Below, one piece after another: positions 36,401 to 46,599 of a stretch of DNA of 64,000 nt (positions are counted from its first letter, which is position 1; each line of letters begins with the position of its first letter). The notes under the pieces are model-generated. The model made no database searches and was not told the origin of the DNA. It was given only the letters and a program-made list of their open reading frames with translations. Source of the DNA: Cololabis saira. Lineage: Eukaryota > Chordata > Actinopteri > Beloniformes > Belonidae. Position numbers and translations under genes: made by a program. Where the stretch lies: assembly GCF_033807715.1 (NCBI RefSeq), contig NC_084587.1, forward strand, positions 27,112,017-27,176,016, in the 5' to 3' direction.

Positions 36401-36925
36401 GAGGGAGAGCAGCCGCAGACCTGCTCAGTCTGCGGAAGAACTTTCCTGAACAAGAACAAGCTGGAGAGGCATCTGGCTATCCATTCTGAGAAGAGGCCTC
36501 ATCTCTGCTCCATCTGTGGCAACAGATTCCTCACTCCCGCCAGCCTCAAGTTGCACAGCCACACCCACACCGGGGAGAAGCCCTTCAAATGCGAGCAATG
36601 CAACAAGGGCTTCCGGTCGTCCAGCGGTCTTCGTCTGCACAAAAGACAGCACATGGACGAGCGGCCCACCTACGAGTGTCACGAGTGTGGGAGGTCGTAC
36701 GGCCGCATCACGGAGCTGAAGATGCACCAGCGCCACCATACGGGAGATAAACCGTATGTTTGCGCCTGCTGCCCCAAACGCTTTATCAGCAAAGACAAGC
36801 TAAATGTCCACATGAGGACACACACAGGGGAGCGGCCATATTCCTGCCCTCACTGTGGGCAGACTTTTACTCAGACTGGGGACAGAAACAGACACATCAG
36901 CAAACACCACGCTTCAGTGAAGTGA
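33479..36925 (+). CDS. Gag-like / AT-hook / C2H2 zinc-finger protein, 1148 aa
   Basis: A single intact coding exon. Residues about 30-200 resemble a Ty3/gypsy retrotransposon Gag: ...LWTKWLHTFEHYM, a RAQLPGETLEEFVSALEELL block and LLDQLIEKTNYPQLREELMQ, all in the expected order. Residues about 212-350 are six 24-residue repeats, each with a KRGRPR AT-hook core. Residues about 375-455 are acidic (runs of D/E/S). From about 458 to the end are roughly 22 C2H2 zinc fingers; finger 8 ends in Cys instead of His. The start at 33479 is the first ATG in frame; an acceptor TTTTGCAG at 33346-33347 suggests an upstream non-coding exon. Inferred role: nuclear sequence-specific DNA binding with Gag-type self-association. 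No orthologue name is known to me; SCAN-zinc-finger proteins are an analogous fusion. Confidence 0.88.
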   Translation: MCEAGVDEEEMQYDISMDPLAEPLLIIRSPPPSFLPASGDPRMLWTKWLHTFEHYMHELGEKELVDSSKLELLQNCLGLEGEHVLADLIKHEATYASAISTLTAHFSSDHVSQEHLLKFYQRAQLPGETLEEFVSALEELLRPCNDGIFKNRLLLDQLIEKTNYPQLREELMQRRNTLNLATALAVGKEMEFLSSEPQQFDVHEVNVDIGYDLEPPVQKKAKRGRPRRKDMIIECDLEPPVQKKAKRGRPRRVDVVIGNNLEPSVQKKAKRGRGRPRRTDVVTGCNVEPPVKIKGKRGRPRLTDLVTGCNLEPPVKEKAKRGRPRRVDVVIGHDLEPPVQKKAKRGRPRRVEQEAKTKPLIPQSLKKEYQCTGDKQYNGDTDEDESQGSGETKVASDEAGNDDDDDETSSVLMGKEENGSKINDGFKDSSDDEYSDFDNDDEDDEDFVPSSEKLKGTFCPFCIKHFRSANRLARHMRTHTQEKPFTCPICCTMFSQSYHMTRHMRNQHGAGKHVCPTCGNSFQSLTELHMHKKTHKENVLFCLECNERFANNEEFTSHVMSHNKDAPSQTEGQPANRSEPDTNCGERDSPVEESEVPDLIDNENAGESAGSEVRDLIDNENSGKSGSQKSKVRKGKATEKKRHSCPICVDRCFRGPNKLARHMRTHTKEKPFNCPVCPMTFSQSYHMMRHLRNQHSLGQYICCKCGGGFSTWLEMKTHKRSHTNEGLKCLKCDKQVKDKTALEKHLKTCKKNQNLTCNDCGKVFGRIYHLKRHMMTHRKKSDAECYPCPDCPKIFEYPETLNKHMEIHVKGYFETCSKCNEVFNSPEELEAHGLTHRSYPCSICGRVFKVEYALKKHQQSHTDGQYYCSLCNKYFIKVSHFKRHLLVHSRRENRCPHCDSVFLKLTAFKDHLRSHINERPYQCSCCVESFVEKDHLDQHCLKHRKFKRERPYSCSRCDNAFSTLAELTTHMGLHEGEQPQTCSVCGRTFLNKNKLERHLAIHSEKRPHLCSICGNRFLTPASLKLHSHTHTGEKPFKCEQCNKGFRSSSGLRLHKRQHMDERPTYECHECGRSYGRITELKMHQRHHTGDKPYVCACCPKRFISKDKLNVHMRTHTGERPYSCPHCGQTFTQTGDRNRHISKHHASVK
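34112..34540 (+). repeat. Coding tandem repeat, 72 bp x 6 (AT-hooks)
   Basis: Units begin at 34112, 34184, 34256, 34334, 34406 and 34478. The spacing is 72 bases except once 78, where an extra Arg-Gly is inserted. Each unit encodes LEPPVQKKAKRGRPRR or a close variant plus a short valine-rich spacer. Confidence 0.93.
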
Positions 36926-38362
36926 TGCCATTAAAGTGAAGCTTTGTTTTTGGTCTTTTGAACACCACTGGTGTTGCATGGTTGTCAGAGTAGGAGCCGT
37001 TAAAAGACTTGAGATTTGTGTCATATTTTCTGAAACCAAACTGTTTTGAAAGGTGACCTCGCATATGGTGCGTGTCAACTTTGAACATCAGGCTTGGTGT
37101 CCCAATCAATGAAAAGGTGTTACAGGTTCCCTCCACCATCCAGCTGTAAAACAGGATGATTTATTTGAAAAATGTCATGTTGAGCTAATTCTCAACAAAA
37201 TGTTTAAGGTGCAAATTGTGGATTTATCTCAGTTTCACAGCATGAATTGATAGTTTAAACAGTTTTGTCTTTTTTTTTTTAAGTTTCAAGTTCTTGCACC
37301 AGATCAGATTTACAAAGTAGTAAGTAAACCAAACCCTAAAAAACACAATACATCTCTGGAAGCCCAACATGGGATACAGTGCGTGACTTTTCTCCTACGC
37401 GGTGAATGGAAACGCACATCGTAAGGCTGCTAATGCTTCTAAATGGTAAAAAATTATATTAATTCTGTTTTAGTGGATAGGATGTTTTGTTTATGTAAAA
37501 ATCTTTGGTTAACACCAATTTTTTTTTACTTTTTTTTTAAATCAGCAAATTAACATTTTAGTTTTCAATTTAAAAAAGTGTGTAGGCATGTTTCAAAGGC
37601 TTTTATTTAGTTACATTTATCACAGATCTGAACAGCTTAACATAATAAAAAAAAACTTCTGTGTGCAAAAAATAGATTTGAAGATAAATATAAATCTTCA
37701 GTGGGCAGTTGTCTCTCTGCCAGTTGTCTCTTTTAAGTAAACCGAAATATTTCACTGTTTTGTTACTGGTTGTAAAGAGGTCTCTGTGGTCCTTTCAAAA
37801 AATAGCCGAATGTAATCTGTTATAAGTTGTTAAACTCCATTGGCAGAAGGGTGGCCTTCACCTCATATTTGAGTCTTTATGCTCATCTTCTCATTGCAAC
37901 AAATGACCAAATTGAGTGATTTTTCTGTTTTATTAACAGAAATTTACAGACTTAACTACTGTCTGAAAATAATACAATTTTATGTTGTGCTGTTTTTTGA
38001 TAAATGAACACCCTGGACACTACCTTACTCAAATGTATACAGATACAAAAACTTTGCATGCTGCTGTAGTTTGTCACTCACCCTTTTCAAGTCTTTGTCT
38101 CTGTTTTCCTATTAAACACATTTAAAACTACGGTATGTCCTACATCTGGTCTCATTGAAGATGTTAATTTTTTACTTTTGAGACACAGTAACTGCCCATA
38201 TCTGATCATGCAAACTGAGTCTAACTATATAATCACCTAGAAGGATGAAAATGACACTAACATCTCAGTAATTGTTCATTTTGTTGTCCTATTGTTGGAA
38301 TGCCTCCAATAATTTCACTTTCCTTTTGTTTTGGTTGTATTTTTGTCTTTAAATGCCATATA

Positions 38363-38368
38363 AATAAA
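38363..38368 (+). promoter_or_regulatory. Candidate polyadenylation signal of the zinc-finger gene
   Basis: AATAAA 1.4 kb after the stop, followed by TGTTCTTTGCC. 36926 to about 38390 would then be the 3' UTR; it has no other recognisable feature. Earlier weaker signals cannot be excluded. Confidence 0.45.
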
Positions 38369-38810
38369 ACTGTTCTTTGCCATGCCGCGCTTTGAGATTG
38401 TGTAAGAATATGCAAGCATCACTTTTTCATCCAACTAACACACAAACGACTATCAGAATCTGCTGTCTTAAAAACTTCAGGTTTATATTTGACTTTAGAA
38501 ACTACATGAACTCGGTTGGGTGGGGGGGTATTTTATCAGTATCAAAACGGAGTTTAGAATATTTTTAAACAATGTCCTTGAAAATCTAGAAAAATAAAGA
38601 GAAATCAACCCACTCTGCCCACAAGGGGATGAGATTTATGAAAGGTGAGATGTTTCACGTGTGTAAAACCAAGTTTGAGGTTGTACAATTGCTGATGATG
38701 GTTTGACAGGTACAATCGAAAAGTTTGGAAAAGAAAGGGGCTGTGTGTAAAATGCAATATGACCGTACCGATCATATATATTTAATTGCTTTAGTATTAC
38801 AGGGCTATCA

Positions 38811-40075
38811 ATGTCAAAATATCTTTACAGGAAAATGACATGTTCAGTTCAAAGTGGAGGAGCCGTTTTCACCTCTCGTCTGTCCCTGAGTTCGATGTTA
38901 ATATCTCTAATCAACTATCAGTATATACAGCAGAAATGGTGGCAGTCTTTATTGGGTTACAGTGGGTGGAAGAGGTCAGTCCTGATAAGGTGCTGGTATG
39001 CACAGATTCAATAGCTGTATTGGAAAGTATACAATCAGCAACAACTTTCAGAGAAAACTTACTCATAGATATTTATCATAGTTTATTAAGATTACACAGA
39101 TGTGGCGTAGACGTACAGTTCTGTTGGGTACCAGCACATGAGGGAGTGACAGGGAATGAGGGTGCTGATAAATTAGCAAAAATGGCATTGCAAAAGGAAA
39201 TAACAATACCAGTTCCACTAGAAAAAGGAGATGGTAAAGCAGTAATAAAGAAGAAAGGAATGGAAATATGGCAGAAAAGGTGGGAGGAAGATCAGAAAGA
39301 ACAAGAATATCACAAAATATAAAAGTATCATAATAAAGAAATACAGAAAGGAACAGAAGGGAGGAAATAGTCATAACAAGACTCAGACTGGACCACACAG
39401 GACTAAATGGCACTTGGTATGTTATGGGGAAAAGGGACAGTGATAAGTGTGAGAACTGTGGAGTAAAAGAAAACAGTGAACATATTCTAATGTACAGGAC
39501 TGTCTCAGAAAATTAGAATATTGTGATAAAGTTCTTTATTTTCTGTAATGCAATTTAAAAAAAACAAAAATGTCATACATTCTGGATTCATTACAAATCA
39601 ACTGAAATATTGCAAGCTTACAGTTTAAGATTAAGATACCCAGAATATTCTAATTTTTTGAGATAGGATATTTGAGTTTTCTTAAGCTGTAAGCCATGAT
39701 CAGCAATATTAAAATAATAAAAGGCTTGCAATATTTCAGTTCATTTGTAATGAATCTACAACGTATGACATTTTTGTTTTTGTAATTGTATTACAGAAAA
39801 TCACAATATTCTAATTTTCTGAGACAGTCCTGTATTTCAACAGATATGAAATAGAAAGAGAGCGGCTACAGGAAAAAGTGAGAGAGGCAGGACGTGAGTG
39901 GAATTTGAGGGGGATACTGGGAACAGGGAGAGGAGGTTGAAATCACCAGAAATGCACTAATTCATTTCTTAAAAGACGTAGAATTTTAAAAAAACAGGCT
40001 AAATGAAATTATGTTACACACTCTTGTACAGTAGGTGGCGGTATGCACCTGAGAGTTGGTTGCGATCCGCCAATA
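38811..40075 (+). mobile_element. RNase H-bearing LINE, 5'-truncated copy A
   Basis: The frame 38840-39322 covers an RNase H domain: YTAEMVAVFIGLQWVEE, VCTDSIAVLESIQ and WVPAHEGVTGNEGADKLAK. A zinc-knuckle-like end (CENCGVKENSEHIL) follows and is interrupted by a 338-bp MITE. The 3' UTR ends GTAGGTGGCGGTATGCACC, then GCGATCCGCCAATAAAAC. The first catalytic Asp segment is absent through 5' truncation. RNase H suggests the I/Nimb group. Confidence 0.85.
39495..39832. mobile_element. Palindromic mariner-type MITE, copy 2
   Basis: Same ends as copy 1 (CAGGACTGTCTCAG...), with TA at 39493-39494 and 39833-39834. It splits the zinc-knuckle codons of LINE copy A: the flanks AATG and TATTTCAACAG rejoin, in the uninterrupted copy B, as ATGCACTGTAACAG. 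Confidence 0.92.
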
Positions 40076-41301
40076 AAACAAAGATTAAGAAGGGATAAAC
40101 TGGCACTTACATACTGGGTAAGATTAAAAGGGAGTGGGGAAGAAAACCTTGCAACGATGACAATAAAAGACTGTTGGGAATACTCTAAATTCCAGAGACA
40201 TGGGTTTGGGTGGTCAAGGGATGAAAGGTTGAGAAGATATGCAATGGAGACATTAAAATTCACTAAATACACAACATACTGGAACAGAAAAAAGAATGGA
40301 GAATGAACGAAGTAGGAGGTAAAGCGAGTATTTACTTGAGAAATATTTATTACAACTACCTGGAAATATACACAGATGGGTCAAAAAATCAAAAGGATTG
40401 TGTGGGAATAGGTGTATATATCCCTGAGTTTGATGTGAATATCTCCAAAAGATTATCCAACCAACTATCAGTATATACAGCAGAAATGGTGGCAGTCTTT
40501 ATTGGGTTACAGTGGGTGGAAGAGGTTAGTCCTGATAAGGTGGTGGTTTGCACAGATTCAATAGCGGTATTAGAAAGTATACAATCAACAACAACGTGCA
40601 GAGAAGACTTACTCATAGATATTTCTCATAGTTTATTAAGATTACACAGATGTGGCATAAATGTTCAGTTCTGTTGGGTACCAGCACATGAGGGAGTAAC
40701 AGGGAATGAGGGTGCTGATAAATTAGCAAAAATGGCTCTACAAAAGGAAATAACAATACCAGTTCCACTGGGAAAATGAGAAGGTAAAGCAATAAAAAAG
40801 AAGAAAGGAATGGAAATATGGCAGAAAAGGTGGGAGGAAGATCAGAAAAGACAGGGATATCACAAAATATAAAAGACTATAATAACAAAAAATTATACTG
40901 AAAGGAACAGAAGGGAGGAAACAGTCATAACAAGACTCAGACTGGACCACACAGGACTATATGGCACCTTGCATGTAATGGGAAAAAGGGATAGTGATAA
41001 ATGTGAGAACTGTGGAATAAAAGAAAACAGTGAACGTATCCTCATGCACTGTAACAGATATGAAATAGAAAGAGAACGGCTACAGGAAAAAGTGAGAGAG
41101 GCAGGACGTGAGTGGAATTTGAGGGGGATACTGGGAACAGAGGGAGAGGGGGTTGTAATCACCAGAAAGGCACTAATTCATTTCTTAAAAGACATTAGGC
41201 TGATAAACAGGATTTAAAACGGGCTAAATGAAATAATTGTACACACTCTTGTACAGTAGGTGGCGGTATGCACCTGAAAGTTGCTTGCGATCCGCCAATA
41301 A
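40076..41301 (+). mobile_element. RNase H-bearing LINE, 5'-truncated copy B
   Basis: Longer at its 5' side than copy A. It includes the end of the linker, then LEIYTDGSKNQKDCVGIGVY with the first catalytic Asp, the same RNase H frame (40303-40779), the zinc knuckle CENCGIKENSERILMHC and the 3' UTR ending GCGATCCGCCAATAAACTG plus an (AAG)n tail at about 41305-41341. Head-to-tail with copy A. Confidence 0.87.
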
Positions 41302-41341
41302 ACTGAGAGAAGAAGAAGAATAAAACAAAGAAGAAGAAGAA

Positions 41342-41500
41342 GAGCACCTCCCGTCCGCCAGGCGGCAGCACCGCGGGAGAGGAAGCGCCAGCAGCGTTAG
41401 CTCCAAGCGGCTAAAGCGCTCCGTGTCACCGCCTCGCCCTGGAGATTTGACGGTCCTGGGACGAGTTTACAACACACCACCGGGCTATTTGGGTAAACCT
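41342..41500 (+). promoter_or_regulatory. Candidate gpank1 promoter / 5' UTR exon
   Basis: GC-rich sequence (CGCCAGGCGGCAGCACCGCG) immediately after the LINE copy B tail, ending in a possible donor TTTGG|GTAAAC at 41491-41496. Position and composition fit a first non-coding exon. Between it and the ATG, 41790-42190 is A-rich and may be another LINE 3' end in antisense. Confidence 0.35.
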
Positions 41501-42199
41501 GGTTATAGTTCAGGGTCTAATCATTTGTAATCTTCAGCCAAACGGCGTTCAAGCCTCTAAATGCTGATGACTGTGTCAGATTAGCTGAGGCTGCGACAGC
41601 AGCTGCGTTTCTGATCTCCAGGTTTCAACAACCTTAACATCTCTGGGAATCACGAGAATCGAATGGTTAAAGCCTTCCGACTCTGTCTTTGTAATCAAGT
41701 TCCTTAAACCGAGTTAATTTCGACCGACTTCCGTGTTAATGACGGCTAATTTTTAACTTTAGAGGTCTTAACTTGGTCTTCTTTTTGTAAACAGGACAAT
41801 GATAAAACAATAACAAGAGCAACACAGTGAGTAGAACATTACTATATACAGTACAGGTATAGACACAAATCAGGGAAAACCATTAATAATAACAAGGAAA
41901 AAAAAAGGAGCACAATATCAGAGTCTCTTGAGAAAGGAAACATAAACTGAAAGAAGAGTTGTGCTCCGTCTTCACATCAAATCCTGTTTACATTATTTTT
42001 CCATTTTTATAGTGAGCTTTTACCCACTCCCCCCACCCTAGGTATGTTGAGCCACAAATAATAAAATTACTAAGTTAATAAAAATGAAAACATAGGTTAA
42101 TAAAGGGGAAAAAAGTGAATAAGTAAACTGGTTAAATAATAATTTAAAAAAAAAACAACCTCAGAACAACAAGAGGAACAACTAACTCAGTGTTTTGTG

Positions 42200-42634
42200 A
42201 TGGCTGCTGGCTTTATTCCTGCCAGTGGGCAGGATGTGTTTAGCGTGGGGCCGTATCAGACCCCGCTGCCTGAATCAAGCAGCAAAGTCAGTGGAGAAGA
42301 GGCCAGGCGGTTTTATGAAGGCTTGGTGAAAGATACCGAAGGACAAAATGTGTCGAGGCATGAGATCACCCAGCGACAAGGTGGGATAAGACAGAAAAGA
42401 GGAGAGTCTGGGAGGAGGATGAGGAGAAGCCGGCCTGTGGGAGTCCAGCAGCAGCTTGAATCTGCGGTGCAGAGAGAGGTTTCCAGTGGAAGTGAAGGCG
42501 ACCAGAGAGGGGAGCCGAGCAGCTTGGAGAGGGGCCAGGAGCTGCAGGGGCTCCGGCTGCTGAGGTGTGCCCATGAGGGGGACGTGTCTGCACTCAAGGA
42601 CCTGCTCTCAAAGGGGGTCGACATAAACTTCCAG
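42200..42634 (+). CDS. gpank1: gpank1 coding exon 1
   Basis: Start ATGGCTGCTGG in a fair Kozak context. Donor TTCCAG|GTAATG, phase 0. Encodes the acidic/basic N-terminus and the first ankyrin half-repeat. Confidence 0.9.
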
Positions 42635-45600
42635 GTAATGGGCCCCCACATTTTCTTTTAAACGTATTAAATGTATTACCATAACTGGTGTGATTTGAGC
42701 TTCTTGGAGATTAATGTGACGAAAACAAAGGAACTGGTCATGTTGGAAAAAGATCCAGTGCAGCCCCTTACAATCAAGGATCACAGTGTAGAGGTAGTAG
42801 GAGACTTTAATAAATATTTAGGTACCTTTATTGACAGCAATCTTAACTTTAGTAACAACACTGACCACATCTTTAAATCTTGTAATCAATGGCTACATTT
42901 ACTATGCAAGCTCAACTCTTTTAGTGTGAGCAAGCAGATTATGGAGACTGTCTATAAGAACCTCATAGAGGGAATGTTAACCTTTAACATGGCAATGTGG
43001 TACGGCAACCTTAACACAAAAAATAGATGCAAGCTACAAAGAATAGTGAATCTAGCCTCAAAAATAATAGGGAAGACACAGAGAAACTTAAGTGGTATTT
43101 ATAAGGAAGTAATTGGGGGAAAAAAAGCTGCTAGGATAGCAAATGATCCTCCTCACCCACTCTGCAGCGAGTTTAAATTACTTCCCTCAGGTAGATGGTA
43201 CCGTGTACCAAAGGCTAACCATAACATATTTAAAAACTCATTCATTCAACGCCATTAAGGCTCTGAATGAGGGCACGTCTCGGTAGACTTGTCTTTTATT
43301 TACATCGCCTTGTTGTTCCTCCTTTTTTGCCACTAAGATGTTTTGCCTATAAATGTTTGTTGCTGTGTCATGTTACTGTTGTTTTTGTATTATGAGACAA
43401 AAGACAAATCTCCACTTGTGGACAAATAAACTAACTAATTAACTTATTTGATTCCTACGTTTGTGTTTTCTGTTCCAGGATACATATTTTTGGACAGCTG
43501 TGATGTGTGCAAGCTGGTCAGGACAACGATCTGCAGTGAGACTGCTGCTGAGACATGGAGCAGCCTGGGTGGGAGTGGTGGACACGCGGGGCAGGGATGC
43601 CCAGGACCTTGCACTGGAAGGTATTATCGTGCAACACTCCCTATCTACATTGGAAATATGCATGTGTACATATATGCCTGTAATATTAAACTTCTCCCTT
43701 TTGTTTGAATTAACAGCAGGCCACACTGAAGTGTTGGAAGAGCTTTTGAACTATGGGAGAAGGCCACAGAGAGAAATGCAGCGTGATGACAGGTTAGCAT
43801 ACTTTTGAATGAATGTGTGTATGGGACCTTTGTACTGCTCAGGAAAAGCTAGAACAAAACTGGCAGCACTGGTTCCAGGGTTATTTGTACTCTATTAACA
43901 ATGAGCAGGCCATACGGAGCTGTTATAGGGATTTATTGACACAGAGAGATTTATTTGAACTATCTGCTCATGATGAGAAAGTTGCAAGTACAAATTTTGT
44001 ACCCTTGAGTCATTGTGAAAGTTTAAGTGTAGCATAACTTCACAAAATGTAATCTTAATGCAGCAAAGTGCCTAAAGGCTGCTTGTGCACCATAAAGTGA
44101 TCTGACAAAACTCTTGAAGGCCATGCAGGGTTTCTTTCACTTGCAAGTTTTGTCACCTGCAGCAGTCCTCTGCATCCAAACATTAGTGACTGCTAGACTG
44201 AGAATGCAACTACACATGTGCCTAGATACATTTTCCAAAAAAATAAAAACACCAGAAAAAGAAAACGAGTACTAAACGTGCAACATGGTGGTTTATTTTT
44301 GGCCTGAACCAGACTTGATAAAACAACGGAATTTTGGAAAATACACCTGGTCGACTTTGTATGCTAATGCTTTATATAAGCTGTAAGCCAGTCGGAACTA
44401 CAGGTATTTGTTTGCAGAAACTTGCAATGGACGAGCAGTAATAACAGATTTCAGCATGGCCAATATAAACATTTTTTTCTCGTCAGAGACTAAACAAAGT
44501 GCTAACAAAAACAGGATTTGATCCCTCTCAAAGACTGCTTTAAAAAACCAGCTTCTGCAGCTGTTTTTGGAGAATAGCCTCCTGGCTATCAGTTCTGTGG
44601 AGCTTTGCCAACATAGCTGCATTTTATTATTCCAAAAATATATCTGCAATTAAACATGACATGGTTGGCAGCTGTTTAAACTTGTCTCATTTTTATTTTG
44701 ACATTATACCACAGACAAGTTTCTTTTGAAAAAAATTTTCAGTCCTGAGTGAAGTTGACTTGGTTAAGTTATTCTTTGTAGCCAACTCGTAATAAGTGCT
44801 AATAAATCGTAAGTGCCCAGTGCGCGCCATGACACATTATAATGAAGTGTGGCAGTTGTCATGACAACCAAACATTTGTATTGCTTATGATTCATACTTT
44901 GAAATGTCAGGTATGGTCCTTTTAGCATTATATAGCAGACATGTCATGTACATTTGTTCTTTTCTTGACAATATTGGGTGAAGATTCAGTAGGAAATAAC
45001 AAGCTGAACATTGAGTTTTTCAAATAAAGAATGCAGCTAACAGAATGGGATCAATTCAAGTGATCATAAAAGGAAAAAGTGTTTCAAGCAACAAAATCAA
45101 TGCAGATCAGTAGATTAAAAGCAAGGGGAAAACAAAGTGAACCTTCGTGGAGGAAGAAGTATACACAGTATTCTTTTCCTCAGTAATGCTGCTCATTACG
45201 ACTTGTCCTAATTTAATGATTACCCAAAAGGGTTGATTGGAAACTTGCATCTGGTTGTAATGTTTTCTAGCTGGTGACGTTTTTCATACGCATTGGTTTT
45301 TAAATTTCAGTATATTGAACAATATGGGACTGCATGGAGAAGGTACCGAGAGCTGCGTGTATCTTCTTTAGCAGTTAAACCAGAGGGAAGCTGACAGTTT
45401 GTCTGAAGCTGTCGGCATGAACCGCTGGATTTATGAGAACAAATCTTTTCTTCCAGCAGCGTTTTAGTAGTTAATGGAACCTCTGCTTACATGGTGAAAG
45501 CTTTCGCATAGACTAATGAAATAAGAGGATGTCAATAATTTTTAACTGCAGGGTTGCACCATTGTAGTGGAGGTTGGGTCTATACAATAAATGTTCACAA

Positions 45601-46223
45601 GCAATCATTTAAATTGCCTTATGAATTCAAGGCTACGTGGGGGAGCAGAAGTCTCATCGAGCAGGGGCTGTGTTGCTTGTATCCATGTCTCATTAAGACT
45701 TTGAGAAATTGCATCAACTTTGGATAAGACTGTAATATGTCTCGTTATTTCTTTTCTCCTTCCATCGTCTCTGCATGTCTCCAGTGTCGTCCAGACTCAG
45801 TGGTGTGACGTGTGTTCCAGCAAGTACAGGTGCAGCCCCTCATCACATCTGTCCTCTACACTGCATCAGTTCAGTGTGCGTCATCCACCGCCCACCCCCT
45901 ACTACTGCCTCCCCCCCTCCAGCAACAGCTACAAGATGATGGTTCGGTGCGGCTGGAAACCAGGCAGCGGACTGGGGCCCGAGGGAGAAGGGCCTCAACA
46001 GCCAGTGCCTACGGTCTTGAAGAGAGACCAGGAAGGTCTGGGCTACGGACAGACAAAAAGAGCTAAAATTACTCATTTCCAAGCCGGAGACCATGATGCT
46101 GTTAAACTGGCGAGGGAGAAAAGGGAGATGGGGAAGAAAGGACAGAGGAAGGAAGAAACTAAGAGAAGAGAACAAAAAGATAAAACCTGGGAAAGAGATT
46201 TCCGGGCATCTTTTTATCTCTGA
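42200..46223 (+). CDS. gpank1: G-patch and ankyrin repeat protein GPANK1
   Basis: Four coding exons, 42200-42634, 43479-43620, 43717-43792 and 45785-46223, join in frame into 363 residues, close to the human length. Order: a charged N-terminus; ankyrin repeats (LRLLRCAHEGDVSALKDLLS, then SAVRLLLRHGAA and TEVLEELLNYG); a CxxC cysteine motif (CDVCSSKYRC); then a G-patch, MMVRCGWKPGSGLGPEGEG followed by VLKRDQEGLGYG. G-patch proteins bind RNA or RNA helicases; the precise role of GPANK1 is little known. The ATG at 42200 is preferred because the upstream GTG is not a start. The third exon could begin at 43717 or 43720 (tandem CAG acceptor). AATAAA is at 46350-46355. Confidence 0.93.
42645..43440 (+). 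mobile_element. LINE 3' part in gpank1 intron 1
   Basis: An open frame of 195 codons (42671-43258) reads LEINVTKTKELVML, then KYLGTFIDSNLNFSNNTDHI and LPSGRWYRVPKANHNIFK, the C-terminal part of a fish LINE polyprotein, followed by a 3' UTR ending GGACAAATAAACTAACTAATT. Inserted in the same orientation as the host gene, starting some ten bases after the exon 1 donor. 5'-truncated. Confidence 0.85.
43479..43620 (+). CDS. gpank1: gpank1 coding exon 2
   Basis: Acceptor TCTGTTCCAG, donor GGAAG|GTATTA. Encodes DTYFWTAVMCASWSGQRSAV and the next ankyrin helices. Confidence 0.92.
43717..43792 (+). CDS. gpank1: gpank1 coding exon 3
   Basis: Acceptor AATTAACAG followed at once by another CAG, a NAGNAG pair that could add or drop one alanine. 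Donor GACAG|GTTAGC, phase 2. Encodes AGHTEVLEELLNYGRRPQRE. Confidence 0.88.
43793..45784. other. gpank1 intron 3
   Basis: 2 kb of AT-rich intron without a recognisable exon or transposon. Confidence 0.5.
45785..46223 (+). CDS. gpank1: gpank1 coding exon 4 (G-patch)
   Basis: Acceptor TGTCTCCAG; the split codon AG|T gives Ser. Carries the CxxC motif, the G-patch and a lysine-rich C-terminus ending in TGA at 46221-46223. Confidence 0.93.
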
Positions 46224-46349
46224 CACTTGTTTGCCGAACATTTTGACAGATTGACTGAAGTTGATCGTTTTCCACCGTGCCTTCACTTTACTTCAGACTT
46301 CCTAACTCCTGCCCTTTATGGAATCAGTCATACTCCTGTCTACTTGTGC

Positions 46350-46355
46350 AATAAA
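46350..46355 (+). promoter_or_regulatory. Polyadenylation signal of gpank1
   Basis: AATAAA 127 bases after the gpank1 stop, with a (TG)n element at about 46396-46411 downstream. Confidence 0.7.
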
Positions 46356-46599
46356 CAAATGTGGCATGTGCGTCAAAAAATACTTGCTTTATGCTTGTGT
46401 GTGTGTGTGTGATATATGTAGGTGTGACATTCACTGAGAATCCAAATTGAAATCCTTTACGTCACAAATTTAGTTTTTCTCTTTCTCGGTGTTGCTCAGT
46501 TATTTGGAACCTGTTGCCTCAGTAACAAAGTAACAAGTGGTAACTGGTCCTCTCCTTTTTCCCTGCCTGGAGGCTCCAACATCCTGGTAAAAATGTGTC

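Noticed and set aside
42671..43258. Alternative gpank1 exon
   Set aside because: Sequence is LINE reverse-transcriptase C-terminus; it has no acceptor and the neighbouring exons join without it.
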